Shown in pieces: positions 63,055-64,000 of a stretch of 64,000 bases of DNA. The notes under the pieces were generated by a model. It was given only the letters and a program-made list of their open reading frames with translations, searched no databases and had not been told where the DNA came from. The position numbers and the translations under genes were made by a program. Numbering within the stretch: the stretch's first letter is position 1; each line of letters starts with the position of its first letter. The DNA is from Bordetella genomosp. 1 (GTDB lineage: Bacteria > Pseudomonadota > Gammaproteobacteria > Burkholderiales > Burkholderiaceae_B). The stretch spans positions 682,001 through 746,000 of the forward strand of contig NZ_NEVL01000004.1 in assembly GCF_002261335.1 (NCBI RefSeq), in the 5' to 3' direction.

Positions 63055-64000
63055 ATGCATCGTGCCTTCAAGACAACCCTATTTGCAGTCAGCCTTTTGG
63101 CCAGCGCCGGTGCGAGCGCTAAGGAAAACTGGCCGCAGCGGCCAATCACGTTCGTGGTCCCTTACCCGCCGGGCGGCCCTGCAGATCTGATTGCCCGCAG
63201 CGTGGCAAGGAAAATGAGCGACTTTGCCAAGCAAAGCATCATCGTCGAAAACAAGGCCGGCGCCAGCGGCAACATTGCCGGCGAGTACATAGCGCGCGCG
63301 CCGAAGGATGGCTATACGCTACTTTTTGGGTCATCGCCAGTACTGGTGATTAATCCCGGGTTGTACCCGAAGCTCGGCTTTGATCCATTGCGCGATTTCC
63401 AGCCAATAGCGGATTTCGGCAGCCTGCCCAACGCGGTTCTGGTCAATGCCGCGCTTCCCGTTTCCTCAGTCCAAGACCTGATCGCGTATGCTCGTCGAGA
63501 GCCCGCTACGTTCGCGTCGGCAGGCAGCGGCGGCACCACGCATCTTGCCGGGTTGCTCTTTGCCCAGGCTGCGGGGCTCAAGGACGTGACGCACGTACCG
63601 TACAAGGGTTCGGCGCCGGCGCTGCAATCTCTGCTTGCCAACCAGGTGACAATGACCTTCACAGACGTATACACCGCCTATCCATTCCTGACTTCCGGAA
63701 AATTGAAGGTGCTGGGAATCACCTCGGCCCAGCGCTCTGCGCTGTTGCCAGACGTTCAGACCTTGCAACAACAGGGAATGCCCGGAATCGACGTCAGTGT
63801 TTTCTTTGCATTGTTGGGCCCGGCCGGCATGCCGCCATCTGTTGTCCAGCGCTTGAGCGCGCTTTCCCAGCAAGTACTGCAGGATCCTGAGATCCGAAGT
63901 CAGTTCAAAGAGCGTGGATTGGAGCTGCCAGCTGATGAAAGTCCGGACGCACTGCGCTCCCGCATGGAGCGAGAAACGGAGACGTGGGGACAGCTAATCA
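63055..64000 (+). CDS. Bug/TctC-type solute receptor (cut by window end)
   Basis: A reading frame open from the ATG at 63055 to the end of the window (315 codons), after the strong site GACGAGGAGACAACCCC. It begins MHRAFKTTLFAVSLLASAG (signal peptide ending ASA) and shows Bug motifs NWPQRPITFVVPYPPGG, IIVENKAGASGNIA, KDGYTL, HVPYKGSAPALQSLLA and LLPDVQTLQQQG. Only about 10 residues should be missing compared with the usual length. Divergent from CaiB at 62875, with about 180 bp of shared promoter region. Confidence 0.92.
   Translation, partial: MHRAFKTTLFAVSLLASAGASAKENWPQRPITFVVPYPPGGPADLIARSVARKMSDFAKQSIIVENKAGASGNIAGEYIARAPKDGYTLLFGSSPVLVINPGLYPKLGFDPLRDFQPIADFGSLPNAVLVNAALPVSSVQDLIAYARREPATFASAGSGGTTHLAGLLFAQAAGLKDVTHVPYKGSAPALQSLLANQVTMTFTDVYTAYPFLTSGKLKVLGITSAQRSALLPDVQTLQQQGMPGIDVSVFFALLGPAGMPPSVVQRLSALSQQVLQDPEIRSQFKERGLELPADESPDALRSRMERETETWGQLI

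Larger units (their letters stand above)
14249..64000. mobile_element. Left part of a putative integrated genomic island carrying catabolic modules
   Basis: The left boundary is the tRNA-Pro 3' fragment with repeats and a tyrosine recombinase. To its right, base composition and gene content change from very GC-rich housekeeping and iron genes to stacked, partly duplicated catabolic operons with gene relics between them. No right att copy was found inside the window, so the island is either larger than about 50 kb or the catabolic genes are partly resident chromosome and the true element is short. No conjugation, phage or transposase genes were seen. Confidence 0.5.

Noticed and set aside
1-64000. 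CRISPR arrays, insertion sequences, phage structural or conjugation genes
   Set aside because: No regularly spaced repeats, transposase, relaxase, type IV secretion or phage genes were recognised; the tyrosine recombinase is the only mobility gene.

Overview
The window looks like a piece of a high-GC betaproteobacterial chromosome, most likely Alcaligenaceae (Bordetella/Achromobacter type). The basis is the GC-rich coding, the many Bug/TctC periplasmic receptors, and LysR-regulated CoA-thioester catabolic operons. No taxonomic marker gene is present, so this is an inference.

Region 1 (1-14248) reads as ordinary chromosome with very GC-rich genes. It holds a response regulator, a histidine kinase that carries an extra C-terminal solute-binding domain, and a related free solute-binding protein. 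Next is an iron-uptake locus under cell-surface signalling: a Fur box, ECF sigma factor, FecR-type anti-sigma, TonB receptor with STN domain, PepSY membrane protein and DUF3325 protein. A BisC/DMSO-reductase-type molybdoenzyme and a LysE/RhtB exporter follow.

Region 2 (14249-16352) is an island edge. It has 45 bp of the 3' end of a tRNA-Pro(TGG), blocks of short repeats, a tyrosine recombinase and terminators. The geometry says the island lies to the right and continues past the window.

Region 3 (16353-43717) holds two copies of a catabolic module. Each copy has a type I CoA-transferase pair, a thiolase-like protein without the nucleophilic cysteine plus a DUF35 zinc-ribbon partner, two dissimilar acyl-CoA dehydrogenases, an SDR, a CaiB-type CoA-transferase, an enoyl-CoA hydratase homologue, LysR regulators and two Bug receptors. 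Module A (16353-29340) adds a MaoC hydratase. Module B (29749-43717) adds a FadJ-like fusion and a thioesterase. A frameshifted aminotransferase relic lies between them. Together they look like CoA-dependent degradation of an unknown, probably branched or alicyclic, carboxylic acid.

Region 4 (43718-59983) begins with a LysR relic and then a long plus-strand operon: Bug receptor, alpha/beta hydrolase, Baeyer-Villiger-type monooxygenase, 3-hydroxyacyl-CoA dehydrogenase, complete branched-chain-type ABC transporter, two SDRs, amidohydrolase, MmgE/PrpD protein and IclR regulator. This suggests alcohol to ketone to lactone to hydroxy acid chemistry. It ends in a relic of a 3-hydroxyacyl-CoA dehydrogenase.

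Region 5 (59984-64000) has a LysR regulator, PaaI thioesterase, VOC protein, CaiB-type CoA-transferase and a divergent Bug receptor cut by the window end. Seven Bug receptors are present in all, with no TctA/TctB membrane partner.
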